Source: Lachnospiraceae bacterium
Lineage (GTDB): Bacteria; Bacillota; Clostridia; Lachnospirales; Lachnospiraceae
Assembly: GCA_014804655.1 (NCBI GenBank)
Contig: JAAUZK010000010.1
Location: 188,502-252,501, forward strand
Reading direction: 5' to 3'
DNA: 64,000 nucleotides
Shown here: piece after piece, positions 18,550 to 27,144 of the stretch
Numbering within the stretch: position 1 is the first letter of the stretch
Layout of the letters: each line of letters opens with the position of its first letter
Position numbers and translations under genes: made by a program
Notes under the pieces: model-generated
The model's input: the letters and a program-made list of their open reading frames with translations, nothing else
Told to the model about the DNA's origin: nothing
Databases searched by the model: none

Positions 18550-19034
18550 GGCGATTCTCCTAACATGACTGTAAGCCGGATATTTTACAGCAAAATGAAA
18601 GCGAAATATGGATTTTGTTACAACAGGTCAAAGCAAATCAGTAGTAAGTTGCAAGATAATTATAGTATAGAAAGATATATTTTGCAAAGAAGAGGATGAA
18701 AAGACATAAAAAGGTCAATTTTGGTATAAGTGGGATTCGAATGATGTGTTGCATATACCAAAATTAAACAAAATAAGCAAAAATGTGTCGTTTTAGGGAG
18801 AACTAATTGATTAGAATCATAAAAATAAATATAATCTATAATAAAAATTTCAGAATATGAACGAAATAAAAATATAGATATAGTTTCTGCATGGAGAAAA
18901 CGAATCTTGTGATTCAGGAGTTGATTTCATCGTGTCATATTGTATATAATAATCTAAAGTAAGTCTTTTTGATTATGTTTATGGATCTGAGGTTAATATT
19001 TGTGCTAAAACAGTAGTAGGGGAGGGAACCATTC
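18550..19034. promoter_or_regulatory. Divergent AT-rich regulatory region upstream of the island
   Basis: There is no supported gene in these 485 bases. A perfect 12-bp inverted repeat AATTTTGGTATA (18717-18728) / TATACCAAAATT (18754-18765) could be an operator or hairpin. A sigma-A-like promoter TTGATT (18921-18926), 18-bp spacer, TATAAT (18945-18950) points to the gene at 19035, whose GGGGAGGG ribosome binding site lies at 19019-19026. A 23-codon frame (18696-18767) overlaps the inverted repeat. Confidence 0.55.
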
Positions 19035-20102
19035 GTGAGTTTACAAATTAACAACTATCAACCATTCTATGTCGGCACAGAACCACTGACGATGACCAGT
19101 CGCGACGAAGAATTAAATATTCACAAGGATACCCTTGTAAAGTATGAGTTCAATACAACGGATCAGAGTGGCAATAAAGTCATGGACAAATTAAGCCGCG
19201 CTGAAACAATGGAACTGATGAACAGCGTAAGCAGACAATATGGGGACAATGTGCTGATACAGTTTTCCGGTGACGCTCTGGATATTCTGCAGAGTGACAT
19301 TAAAGGACAGTATTCCATGCTGAATGAGGAAGCGATCAGGCAGATGGAAGAGAAGGCTGCGAAGCTGGCGGAATATGTTAAGCCGGCGCAGGAATTGTGG
19401 CGATGGATCGGAAACATACGAACCGACTTGAAGCTGCAGGAGAGTCTGGCAGGAATGGATAAAAGTATCGTGAAATCAGCCTTTTCCATTATCGAGACTG
19501 ATCTCCTTCCACATGACATCGGAAATATGACAGAGCAGCAGCGTCAGGATCTTATTTCTTTCGGCATGGAGAAGGTGCGATATCTTGCCGGGAAAATGGG
19601 AGATAAAGGTGCATTGTTCCTTGAGGCTATGGAAGAGGTTGCGAAGTATGGCATGAGCGGCAAAGCGGACTCATCCGGAAAAGTCACATACGACATACAA
19701 TGGGGACCGCCTCCCGGATGGCCGGATGATCATGTGAGCACGAGCGAACTGATGCAGGAGATTTCACCGGAAAAATGGAAAACATATCAGGAAATGTGCC
19801 GGCAGGCCAAGGAGACGGAAGGCAGAGGTATGAATATGGAAATATACTGGTTTTTCCGTGATTGGGAGAAATGGGCTTATCAGAACCGCAGAAAAGAGGT
19901 CAATGAGATAAAATCCCGCTACACAGAGTGGCAGAAGGAATTAAGCAAGATTACCGTAAAGAAATTTGATAACGTTGACCGGACGGATACGGACAGTCTG
20001 CTTAACAGCGTCATCGGGCAGAACACGGCGCTTGACAGTGATTTCCTGCAGAAGAATATGGATCGGTTTGTGGCTGTGTTGAGCAGAGATTATGAGGAAT
20101 AG
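19035..20102 (+). CDS. Conserved-looking protein of unknown function, first gene of the island
   Basis: A 355-residue soluble protein with no signal peptide or membrane helix. I do not recognise it. It is rich in helices and charged residues; residues 220-245 contain an aromatic/proline patch (IQWGPPPGWPDD), and the region near residue 280 (FRDWEKWAYQNRRKEVNEIKS) recurs in part just upstream of the peptidase gene at 41160-41180. Its last codons (TATGAGGAATAG) recur at 36458-36469 ahead of the second lipoprotein A. It therefore belongs to the module that was copied. A secreted effector or structural partner is possible but unproven. Confidence 0.75.
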   Translation: MSLQINNYQPFYVGTEPLTMTSRDEELNIHKDTLVKYEFNTTDQSGNKVMDKLSRAETMELMNSVSRQYGDNVLIQFSGDALDILQSDIKGQYSMLNEEAIRQMEEKAAKLAEYVKPAQELWRWIGNIRTDLKLQESLAGMDKSIVKSAFSIIETDLLPHDIGNMTEQQRQDLISFGMEKVRYLAGKMGDKGALFLEAMEEVAKYGMSGKADSSGKVTYDIQWGPPPGWPDDHVSTSELMQEISPEKWKTYQEMCRQAKETEGRGMNMEIYWFFRDWEKWAYQNRRKEVNEIKSRYTEWQKELSKITVKKFDNVDRTDTDSLLNSVIGQNTALDSDFLQKNMDRFVAVLSRDYEE

Positions 20103-20168
20103 ATGTAGCGCATGAAGGTGATAAGTAGCATATTGAAATTGCGTAAATCATGCTTTGAGGGTACAAAG

Positions 20169-20765
20169 ATGAAGTTATCACATAGAAAGATATTTGGAAT
20201 ATTAGTTCTGTTGATTTGTATTCTGAGTGCCTGTGGTGAAAAACATGAGGCACATCTTCGGGGAGGCGTGAATTTGTTTATTGATGATGAAAAATATGTA
20301 AGGAAGGATGATCGTCTCTTTGAGGAATCGAATACAAAAATATGCAAAACATCTGATGGTCATATAATTTACGAGGTGGCGGGGGATAAGGAGCGTAATT
20401 ATGTGGTATCCCGTTCTTATTGGGAGGCAAGATTGTTTGTTAAGGAATCGTACACTCCGGACAGAACCATCGTAAGTGCTGTATGCTTTGGCGGGGATAG
20501 GGATCATTATATTTCTGATGAAGAAATCATTAACTGTGTATTATCATTAGAGTCCCATGAGGAATTTTTTGATGATACTGATGATTTGATGGAAAGCCGA
20601 AGCAAAGGGAAAAAAATACACATTAAGTACGGGGATGAAGCTGTTGGGGAATGTGTAGGTTCTGTTTTTCGATATGACGACCAATACATGTACTATAGTC
20701 GGAGCAGGCAGATGGTGACAGTACTTGCGGACGACCAGCTTGAGCTGCTTCAGGAATACATATAG
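20169..20765 (+). CDS. Lipoprotein, island family A, copy 1
   Basis: A 198-residue predicted lipoprotein: signal segment MKLSHRKIFGILVLLIC followed by lipobox ILSAC (Cys22). The frame is open upstream to 20112 but ATG 20169 gives a proper signal peptide, with TTTGAGGG upstream. The mature part contains ERNYVVSRSYWEARLFVKESYTPD and ends DDQLELLQEYI. It is paralogous along its length to the protein at 36537-37130, and both are preceded by the same 3' end of the 19035 gene. Function is unknown; membrane-anchored immunity is one possibility. Confidence 0.78.
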   Translation: MKLSHRKIFGILVLLICILSACGEKHEAHLRGGVNLFIDDEKYVRKDDRLFEESNTKICKTSDGHIIYEVAGDKERNYVVSRSYWEARLFVKESYTPDRTIVSAVCFGGDRDHYISDEEIINCVLSLESHEEFFDDTDDLMESRSKGKKIHIKYGDEAVGECVGSVFRYDDQYMYYSRSRQMVTVLADDQLELLQEYI

Positions 20766-20842
20766 TAGGAAACATCACGTATGTACAAGCCGTGCAGAGG
20801 TTCGTCTTTTTCAGAACCCGTTATCTCAACAATCGGCCTTTG

Positions 20843-20953
20843 CAATACAAATATTTCCTCGAAGTGGTAAGCTGGGGAAAAGTTTATTATACTGACTATG
20901 ATATGTATGCGAAAAATTTAGATTATTTTTCCAATATTTTGTCAGTATATTGA
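20843..20953 (+). pseudogene. 3'-terminal relic of the C39-like peptidase gene
   Basis: These 36 codons plus stop read QYKYFLEVVSWGKVYY then TDYDMYAKNLDYFSNILSVY, matching the last residues of the intact protein at 41186-42007 with few changes. Nothing of the catalytic Cys region is present. It ends 13 nt before lipoprotein B copy 1, the same order as at 29555-29595. Confidence 0.85.
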
Positions 20954-20966
20954 TGGGAGCTATGAA

Positions 20967-21490
20967 ATGAAAAAACGAATACTTAAAATATATGTATTAA
21001 TTCTTACACTACTGTTAGTATTGATTGTGCCAGGATGCGGAGAAGTATTTCGAACAGAAGTAAATAAAAGCCCCGATGACGATATTTCAAAAGCGATCTA
21101 TGAAGCGGTAGGCAGAAAAAAAGTATATTATCGTGGTAAACAATATAATAATTCGGGTGAAGTTGCTTGGTATGAGTATACGGTGCATGACTGTGAAGAT
21201 GAAAATGTGTTGACAGATATGGCAGAAGCGGTCAATGCAGTCATGCAAGAAAAGGAAGTGTCGGAAAAGATATATTTGGGGATTCGTGAAAAAATACCGG
21301 GAGGGGAGGAACTGAAGACTCCAATAAGGGAGGCGCTAGTCCATACAATAAGGCATTAACTTACATAAACTTGCCAGACATCAAAAACTTAGTTGTCAGC
21401 GAAAAGATAGCCCAAAACGCAGAAGAGGAAGGAATCGACTGGTACGAGATATGGCCGGATTTGGAGTACTATGAAGTTTTGGAGGATTAG
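20967..21490 (+). pseudogene. Lipoprotein, island family B, copy 1 (broken)
   Basis: The first 110 codons encode a signal peptide with lipobox VPGC and the family segment DDDISKAIYEAVGRKKVYY. The frame then shifts and about 100 bp present in copy 2 are missing; the natural 3' half resumes in another frame (NKALTYINLPDIKNLVVSEK onwards) and ends in EYYEVLED at 21490. Left as is, the frame stops at 21359. Compared with copy 2 (23949-24551), this is an internal deletion with frameshift. Confidence 0.82.
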
Positions 21491-21499
21491 TTTTAGAGA

Positions 21500-21536
21500 C
21501 TGCCGCTTTAGCGAATGGATATTCGTGAAGCGGCAG
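21500..21536 (+). terminator. Conserved hairpin after lipoprotein B copy 1
   Basis: CTGCCGCTT (21500-21508) pairs with AAGCGGCAG (21528-21536), with an inner CGAAT/ATTCG pairing. The same hairpin follows copy 2 and copy 3 of this lipoprotein family at nearly the same distance from the stop codon. It probably terminates transcription and travels with the gene. Confidence 0.75.
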
Positions 21537-21573
21537 TTTCATGCTGGTTTCTTGCAGAGATGGCGCGCCTTCT

Positions 21574-21603
21574 CACTATATGACAATAATAGGGCTGTGC
21601 AAG
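21574..21603 (+). repeat. 30-bp relic of the peptidase His region
   Basis: Bases 21574-21603 match the part of the 41186 gene encoding HYMTIIGLYK with two mismatches. No continuous reading frame remains. It is a second, independent fragment of the peptidase in the island. Confidence 0.6.
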
Positions 21604-21777
21604 ATCTTAAAAAATCAAAGCAAGATAATACAAACAATCAAGCATTTCGGATGCAATTCGAATGCTGATGAAAGATATTCAATGGCAAATACGCCATAGA
21701 TGTGTAAGCGCAGAAGAATATATGATTGCCCATATGTGGATGTGATACTATATATAGAAAAAGGAGCGGCGAAAAAT

Positions 21778-22125
21778 ATGAACGAAAGCGTACAAGAGTA
21801 TATTGATAAATATCCGGATGAAGTGAAAGAGCTGTACATAAGATTAAGAACAATAATTTACGACAGTGTTTCGTATGAAATTGAAGAAAAGTTATGGGCG
21901 AAAATACCAAGTTATTATGTGGGCGATTCCTTTGTGCGGCTTATTCCGTTTAAGGATCATGTTAATGTTGAGGCAGCAGCAGTTTTGGCTCATAAGGAGG
22001 AACTGGGCGGCTATAAGATTACGCCCAAGGGCATGTTGCAAATATATTTGAAACAGGATGTTTTGCAGGATGTGCTGGGGAAAATCTTTGTGGAGACGTT
22101 AGATGAAATGTCTGTTTGTAACTAA
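21778..22125 (+). CDS. DUF1801 (YdhG-like) protein
   Basis: A 115-residue protein starting at ATG 21778 behind AAAGGAGCG. It has the DUF1801 pattern: SVQEYIDKYPDEVKELYIRLR, EIEEKLWAKIPSYYVG, and FVRLIPFKDHVNVEAAAVL. Members of the family adopt the YdhG fold; some have been proposed as intracellular iron chaperones, but function is poorly known. It is shorter than many relatives and complete. Confidence 0.75.
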   Translation: MNESVQEYIDKYPDEVKELYIRLRTIIYDSVSYEIEEKLWAKIPSYYVGDSFVRLIPFKDHVNVEAAAVLAHKEELGGYKITPKGMLQIYLKQDVLQDVLGKIFVETLDEMSVCN

Positions 22126-22539
22126 GAATGTTTGACTAATGGAAGAACGATTTCAAAATATGAAATTCGTTCACGAAACGGGAAAGTCGGGTTGCAATTG
22201 ACCAAAAATATAATTTATTGTTGGGATGAAGTGGATCATGATTTTCGTGGCCAATGAGATGAAAATATTAAAATGCTGCCAGATGATTATTATAAAAAGA
22301 TATACAGCGAAAGGAATGTAATGAATTAAGTTTTACAATCGACGATTTAAGAGTTTTATAAAGCTATGAACCATCCCTCTCCGGCATAGACGGTAATGTA
22401 AAATAGTTTGTGTCTTATAGGAATAATCATAATGTAACTGGTAAAGATATTCTCCGGTTTGCGGGTCAAATGATGGATGAGTACATGCTAAGAGGACTAA
22501 ATATTCATCTGTACGGCAAATGATAGAAGAGGGTGACAA
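22126..22539. other. Degenerate stretch between DUF1801 and the EF-Tu-like gene
   Basis: There is no intact gene. From about 22165 to 22329 one frame reads RSRNGKVGLQLTKNIIYCW, then DEVDHDFRGQ, an in-frame stop, and DENIKMLPDDYYKKIYSERN before a stop, which looks like the end of a decayed gene of unknown identity. The remainder is AT-rich without recognisable signals, apart from AGAGGG at 22527-22532, the ribosome binding site of the next gene. Confidence 0.4.
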
Positions 22540-22854
22540 ATGCAATTAAAACCTGATGTTGAAGTAATATTTGAATTTGTTGGACATAGAAGAGATAACC
22601 TGTATGAAGGATATCGTCCGGCGCATCTAATCTGCGCAGATTATTTAACCACTGGTGTGCATAGCTATTATAATATAGAAAATGATGCGAATGAGGATAT
22701 TAAAGGAACAATTACTTTTATTTCTCCCGAAGCTTATCCGGCATGTTTATGGATAGGAAAGAAAATTATAATGTATGAAGGGAAAAATATAGTTGGGTAC
22801 GCAATAATAACCAAAATATTTAATCCTATATTATGTAAAAACGAAGAAGTTTAG
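22540..22854 (+). CDS. EF-Tu-like beta-barrel protein, possible immunity protein
   Basis: A 104-residue protein resembling the C-terminal domain of elongation factor Tu: GYRPAHLICADYLTTGVH and IKGTITFISPEAYPACLW, then GKKIIMYEGKNIVGYAIITKIFN. Stand-alone domains of this type occur in immunity arrays of polymorphic toxin loci. No GTPase domain is present. AGAGGG precedes the ATG. Family resemblance is clear; the protective role is inferred from context. Confidence 0.7.
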   Translation: MQLKPDVEVIFEFVGHRRDNLYEGYRPAHLICADYLTTGVHSYYNIENDANEDIKGTITFISPEAYPACLWIGKKIIMYEGKNIVGYAIITKIFNPILCKNEEV

Positions 22855-22916
22855 GCGGTAAATGAAAACGTATTTTCGTTCCCACCTGAGATGGGGAGAA
22901 TGGAATATATAGTAGC

Positions 22917-23087
22917 ATGCGATGGGATAATTGGCGTGAGGATTGTAAAAATGTTAAATTTGATGAAGTAATATTAATTTATCCTTTTTTATGGGCAAAA
23001 GAATGTGATTTAACTAGAGCATCAAAGAAGGTAGTTTCATACGAGGAATTAAAAGAACTTAATTTTGAATTAGCAGAAAAATTATGA
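22917..23087 (+). CDS. Short protein or 3' fragment of unknown identity
   Basis: A 56-codon frame starting MRWDNWREDCKNVKFDEV with a plausible folded segment (ILIYPFLWAKECD) and a helical tail. There is no clear ribosome binding site, and the start could lie inside a longer, decayed gene that reaches upstream. Not recognised. Confidence 0.4.
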   Translation: MRWDNWREDCKNVKFDEVILIYPFLWAKECDLTRASKKVVSYEELKELNFELAEKL

Positions 23088-23164
23088 CACCCCATATGAT
23101 AATGTCAAAGCGGTGTTGAGAGGCAAAATATGGATAGAGACAAAAAATTATAATACGAGGATTT

Positions 23165-23470
23165 ATGATGTTGGTTAATATAACATTTGATGATGAAGAG
23201 AGTTTGAAGTATGTGGATATTGTTAATATACCGGATGAAGCAGTAGGAAATTTAGACGAAGTGGTAAGTGAATTTCTTAAATGGATGTTTGATAAGACAA
23301 ATAATCATAAATATTGGGTTATAGAAGAGGGCAAAAAGAAATATTGTTCGTTTACTACAGAAGCTTTCATTGATTGGTTAAATGAGTTTGTTACTAAAGA
23401 GGAAAAAGCTACGATAATAGCGATTTCTTCAAGACAGATAGATGAAACGCTTCCTGTAATATTTTTTTAG
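23165..23470 (+). CDS. Small protein of unknown function, probable immunity cargo
   Basis: A 101-residue protein starting MMLVNITFDDEESLKYVDIV. It is acidic with alternating hydrophobic strands and a tryptophan-rich middle (EFLKWMFDK, NHKYWVIEEG). The first 27 residues are repeated with changes at 27040-27120, where the gene is cut short. That duplication argues that this is a real gene family. Not recognised; immunity is inferred from the neighbourhood. Confidence 0.6.
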   Translation: MMLVNITFDDEESLKYVDIVNIPDEAVGNLDEVVSEFLKWMFDKTNNHKYWVIEEGKKKYCSFTTEAFIDWLNEFVTKEEKATIIAISSRQIDETLPVIFF

Positions 23471-23562
23471 CATTTATTTTTGTATAGATGGAATACTTCC
23501 TGACGAATAAAAATGCAGATTTTTGATAGCAGTAAATCGGAATGCATAAGGAAGGGGTTAAA

Positions 23563-23925
23563 ATGAATATAGCTATAATTAAATCTGTTTTCCCGGATTT
23601 TAATATTGAAAACTTTAATATATTTGATGTGATTATTTCTTTGAAATGGGAAACTTTTTTTGATAATCAATCTTGGGAAGAACATAGGCATCTTCTTTTA
23701 GAAATGGCCAGTTCTGATAACTATAAAATTTTGATAGAATGCAAAGATGTAGATTCTTTTCGTTTTCAAGGAAATGGACAAATCTCAGGATTCTTTATCA
23801 AAGATATGTCTGTAAGAGGATACGAAAATGCTTCAAGGTATGAAGTGGGAGATTATGAAGAAAATGCGCTTAAGTTTTACTGTTCTGATGTAATAATTAA
23901 GAGCTTAGAAAAAATTAAGCGATAA
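23563..23925 (+). CDS. Small protein of unknown function, probable immunity cargo
   Basis: A 120-residue protein. I chose ATG 23563, behind GAAGGGGTT, over the upstream ATG at 23542. It reads as alternating strands and helices (WETFFDNQSWEEHRHLL, YKILIECKDVDSFRFQGNGQ, GFFIKDMSVRGYENASRYEV). The pattern of an Ile/Phe-rich sandwich with a conserved-looking ASRYEVGDYEE segment suggests an intact small domain. Not recognised. It lies 24 nt before lipoprotein B copy 2. Confidence 0.6.
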   Translation: MNIAIIKSVFPDFNIENFNIFDVIISLKWETFFDNQSWEEHRHLLLEMASSDNYKILIECKDVDSFRFQGNGQISGFFIKDMSVRGYENASRYEVGDYEENALKFYCSDVIIKSLEKIKR

Positions 23926-23948
23926 CTTTCAGTTTGTGGAGGCCAGCT

Positions 23949-24551
23949 ATGAAAAACCGAATGCCTAAAATTTACGCATTAATTCTTACACTGCTGTTAG
24001 TAATGACAGCAACAGGATGCGGGGAAGTGTTCCGAACCGAAGTGAATGAAAACCCCGATGATGATATTTCAAGAGCAATCTATGAAGCGGTAGGTAGGAA
24101 AAAAGTACATTATTATGGCAAAAAAACTTCTGAGTCAGGTGAAAAAGCCGTGTACAAATATACAGTAAATGATTATGAGGATGAAAATCTGCTGGCGGAT
24201 ATGGTGGAAGCTGCCAATACAGTCATGAAAGAAAAAGAGATGACAGAAAAAATAGATTTGGCTATTCTGGAAAAAATGGCGGGAGGAACTGAGGGGATGG
24301 TTTCATTATGCAATTATTATGAGTATGAGGATGAAAATCAACAGTATGAAACTCTCCAGTGTCTGCGTATCTCTGGAAGTAAACATTCCAATAAGGGAAG
24401 TCTTTACAATAAGGCATCAACCTACATTAATCTACCAGACATCAAAAGCTTAGTTGTCAGCGAAAAGATAGACCAAAACGCAGAAGAGGAAGGAATCGAT
24501 TGGTACGAGATCTGGCCGGATTTGGAGTATTATAAGGTATTGGAGAAATAG
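23949..24551 (+). CDS. Lipoprotein, island family B, copy 2 (intact)
   Basis: A 200-residue predicted lipoprotein with signal peptide and lipobox ATGC (Cys24); TGTGGAGG lies upstream of ATG 23949. The mature part has DDDISRAIYEAVGRKKVHY, a middle CNYYEYEDENQQYETLQC and a conserved end NAEEEGIDWYEIWPDLEYY. Copies 1 (broken, 20967-21490) and 3 (29595-30251, different N-terminus) share this layout, and all three carry the same 3' hairpin. Function unknown. Confidence 0.78.
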   Translation: MKNRMPKIYALILTLLLVMTATGCGEVFRTEVNENPDDDISRAIYEAVGRKKVHYYGKKTSESGEKAVYKYTVNDYEDENLLADMVEAANTVMKEKEMTEKIDLAILEKMAGGTEGMVSLCNYYEYEDENQQYETLQCLRISGSKHSNKGSLYNKASTYINLPDIKSLVVSEKIDQNAEEEGIDWYEIWPDLEYYKVLEK

Positions 24552-24560
24552 TTATTGAGA

Positions 24561-24597
24561 CTGCCGCTTTAGCGAATGAATATTCGTGAAGCGGTCA
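24561..24597 (+). terminator. Conserved hairpin after lipoprotein B copy 2
   Basis: CTGCCGCTT (24561-24569) faces AAGCGGTCA (24589-24597); the outer pairs have decayed compared with copies 1 and 3, while the inner GCGAAT/ATTCGT pairing remains. Confidence 0.6.
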
Positions 24598-24638
24598 ATT
24601 CACGTTGTTTTTTTCCGATATTACACTGTTAAATAGAG

Positions 24639-24952
24639 ATGGTGGAATGGAGGCTAATATGGCAATTTGATTGTTACATAATACCTAAGAAGAACGTGAC
24701 TGCAAATATTTGCTTAGAAGGAGATGAAATATTTATTTGGGGGAAGCAAAGTGTACCAATAGAGAAAATTGATTTTCTAGAACAACAAAAAAGTTGGTCT
24801 GAAAAAATATTTCAATATGGAAAAGCTGATGAAACTTGCATTGAATTTTTTTATGAAAAAGATATTCTTATGGAAATATATTGTAGGCTAGATTTGCGGT
24901 CGCTATCAAAAAAATGCTGGAGAAGATATTAGATTTTGTCAGAGTCCAATAA
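24639..24952 (+). pseudogene. Unknown cargo gene, probably frameshifted in an A7 tract
   Basis: The frame starts MVEWRLIWQFDCYIIPKKNV and runs to a stop at 24932. In the A7 run at 24908-24914 a one-base shift would continue as KKMLEKILDFVRVQ and stop at 24952, a more natural helical end than the Cys/Trp/Arg-rich tail of the unshifted frame. It may therefore be a recently frameshifted gene, or a phase-variable one. Not recognised. Confidence 0.45.
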
Positions 24953-25275
24953 ATTATCTTGGAGAAATATCTCAGAAATAATGGGACTATTTCACAGTCT
25001 GTGTAACCCCTAAATTGATGTAAGCACGGAAGGTGACTAAAAAATACTTTTTTGATTTTGTACAAGAAAATATTATTTGGATTATGCCTTAACAGTAAAA
25101 AACGCTTAGCGCATAGAGTATATATTTCTTATAATAGAGTAGTAACCAGCGCTACGGTAGAAGAGTATATAATAAATATTCGTGAAAATTTTGGAACTAA
25201 GTATAATGAAGGTCTACTTGAAGCTATAAAATATGCGAAGATATTACCATAATTTCAAAAGTAGAGAGATGAAAT
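24953..25275 (+). other. Stretch without a convincing gene
   Basis: A 66-codon frame (25052-25252) exists but lacks a ribosome binding site; its second half (TVEEYIINIRENFGTKYNEG) looks protein-like and may be the 3' end of a lost cargo gene. AGAGAG just before 25276 serves the next gene. Confidence 0.3.
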
Positions 25276-25743
25276 ATGAGTTTGGCTGAAATAATTGAAA
25301 AATATCAAAAAGAAATAGCAGATGAAAGTATTCTTATAGAATATAATTTGTTTTTTACAAATGTGGTTAAGCAGGATTGTAAATTTGTATTGGATGATAG
25401 CACTGAGATAAGAGAACTAGATGATATTCTTTTAACAATAAAAAGAATAGATAAGAATGCAGAAATCTATGTAAGTACCTATGGAATCAGTTATTTAAAT
25501 AATAAAATATTTATTTATGCGGATACATTATGGATTAATACAATAATGGAAATAAAAGAAATATCAAATTTGTTTAAAAATAATCCAAATATTGAACCAA
25601 GTGATATAGCGTTATGGGATGAAGACGAAACAATGGATGGTGCAGCAGCATTAGTAGTTTTAGAGGATGGTAAGGGGGAAAGTTATAAATCGCTTATAGA
25701 GAAAAGAGAGCCAGGTAAGATTAAAAGTTTATATTGGGATTAA
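25276..25743 (+). CDS. Acidic protein of unknown function, probable immunity cargo
   Basis: A 155-residue acidic protein (MSLAEIIEKYQKEIADESIL) with a ribosome binding site AGTAGAGAG. The centre has alternating strands (AEIYVSTYGISYLNNKIFIY, ADTLWINTIMEI), followed by helix EISNLFKNN and the acidic loop LWDEDETMDGAAAL. Very AT-rich and free of signal or membrane segments. Not recognised; its neighbourhood suggests a toxin-neutralising protein. Confidence 0.6.
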   Translation: MSLAEIIEKYQKEIADESILIEYNLFFTNVVKQDCKFVLDDSTEIRELDDILLTIKRIDKNAEIYVSTYGISYLNNKIFIYADTLWINTIMEIKEISNLFKNNPNIEPSDIALWDEDETMDGAAALVVLEDGKGESYKSLIEKREPGKIKSLYWD

Positions 25744-25906
25744 AGTATAATATTAAAGAAAAATAGTAGATATTTTGTTTTGTTATTTTGCGAACATACA
25801 AGGTAAAAATAAAAAGTCCACAGTATCTGAATTGCATTGAACCGCGATAAAGACTAAAAAGAAAGGAAACATGGTGTTTTTGCTTCTATAAACATTATAC
25901 AAGAAA

Positions 25907-26287
25907 ATGATGAGAATAATGCAATCGTTCTTAATTTTTTTCTATATTTTAGATCAATGCTGGGATCAATGTTATGCAGAAAGAGAAGTTGAGGAAGATG
26001 ATCTGCCGTGGTTTCTGGGTGCTATTTGCCCAGAATTATGGGGGAATGGGAAACCCATGGATATGGCGATCTTTTACGAGTGGCAAAGTTTTATTGTGCC
26101 CCAAACTGTTGATGTAAATAATATAATGGAAAAGACGTATTCATTTTTAGAATATTATGAGAAAAAATGGGGATTTCATTTTACTATAGCTAAGCAATGG
26201 ATTTTGGCAACAACCGATAAGACAGTAGTAGAAACTGCATATGACAGGACTGAATTAATGTATGAAAAGCATAAATACGATAATTAG
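25907..26287 (+). CDS. Protein of unknown function, 5' end uncertain
   Basis: A 126-codon frame. The body DQCWDQCYAEREVEEDDLPW and ATDKTVVETAYDRTELMYE looks like a genuine helical protein. The hydrophobic start (MMRIMQSFLIFFYI) has no good ribosome binding site nearby and may not be natural. The N-terminus may have been altered by recombination. Not recognised. Confidence 0.5.
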   Translation: MMRIMQSFLIFFYILDQCWDQCYAEREVEEDDLPWFLGAICPELWGNGKPMDMAIFYEWQSFIVPQTVDVNNIMEKTYSFLEYYEKKWGFHFTIAKQWILATTDKTVVETAYDRTELMYEKHKYDN

Positions 26288-26399
26288 TTGCTGAAATAAT
26301 TATAAAGTTGACTACTATACGTTACTTTTATGCTTTAGTGACTAAATAGAACCGGTTGTGGAATTGTCTGAGAGAAAAAAGTACTTGTTTTGAACTTGA

Positions 26400-26618
26400 C
26401 GAAAAGACAGTATACCAAATTCATTGGTAATTGGTGACGATGAAGACGGAAATGCAATAATCTATGTTAATGGTACAAATGGATTTGGTGTGTATGTAGT
26501 TGCGTTTAATGACCTTGATGCTGATGAAATGATATTTATAGCAAAATCTTTAAGAGAAATATTTGTTTTTACAAAAGGGATAGAAGAACTGAAAAACCAT
26601 TATCCGTTTAAGAAATGA
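26400..26618 (+). pseudogene. C-terminal remnant of a SUKH (SMI1/KNR4) immunity protein
   Basis: The frame contains SLVIGDDEDGNAIIYVNGTN followed by GFGVYVVAFNDLDADEMIFI and AKSLREI, the classical end of SUKH domains, which are immunity proteins of many toxin systems (established family). The N-terminal half expected for a domain of about 130-150 residues is absent; upstream the frame is closed by stops at 26397 and before. It is probably not functional. Confidence 0.7.
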
Positions 26619-26625
26619 GGTATTT

Positions 26626-27030
26626 ATGTGGTACGAGTATATTGATCATGTTATTTTCTTAAAAAAATTATATCGCCAGGTTCCAGAATTAGTACGTGTA
26701 CGAATTAAAAAAATATCATTAGAAGATGAGGGCAGAGAAGTGGCGATAGTATTTGATATGCCCAGTTTTGCAGATAATATTCCTGAAAAATGGCATAAAC
26801 TGGGGTATAATTCATTGTGCATAGAAGTTGATTTTTGGTGTATATATGATTTCCAGATGACGAGTGATTATTCATTGATGACTGGAGATATAAGCATTAC
26901 CAAGGAGGACGATCTAATACATGTATTTATAAAAGGTACAGTAAATTGTCAATTCAAAGCAGAATGTGCAATAATTCAAAAAGTAGCTGGATATATAAAT
27001 ATGAATTGCATTGAAAGCGATACAAACTAG
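26626..27030 (+). CDS. Imm50-type immunity protein
   Basis: A 134-residue protein of the Imm50 type: it begins MWYEYIDHVIFLKKLYRQVP, then LVRVRIKKISLEDEGREVAI, FDMPSFADNIPEKWHKLGYN and a strand-rich second half. Imm50 proteins protect against polymorphic toxins (established family; the cognate toxin is unknown). AATGAGG precedes the ATG by about 7 nt. It is complete and lies 7 nt after the SUKH remnant. Confidence 0.72.
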   Translation: MWYEYIDHVIFLKKLYRQVPELVRVRIKKISLEDEGREVAIVFDMPSFADNIPEKWHKLGYNSLCIEVDFWCIYDFQMTSDYSLMTGDISITKEDDLIHVFIKGTVNCQFKAECAIIQKVAGYINMNCIESDTN

Positions 27031-27039
27031 AAAGGAGTT

Positions 27040-27144
27040 ATGAGGTTGGTTAATATATTAATTGATGATGAAGAAAATTTGTGGTATGTGGATATTGCTG
27101 ATATAGCAGACGAAGTGCAGAATGGAAATGGTTATGGAATTTGA
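27040..27144 (+). pseudogene. 5' fragment related to the 23165 gene
   Basis: An AAAGGAG site is followed by a 34-codon frame reading MRLVNILIDDEENLWYVDIA, clearly related to the N-terminus of the protein at 23165, then it diverges (DEVQNGNGYGI) and stops. The break coincides with the start of the next gene at 27122, in another frame, so a cargo gene has been joined into this copy. Confidence 0.72.

Noticed and set aside
22333..22545. 70-codon minus-strand frame
   Set aside because: No ribosome binding site and inconsistent with the strand of all neighbours; it may be chance.
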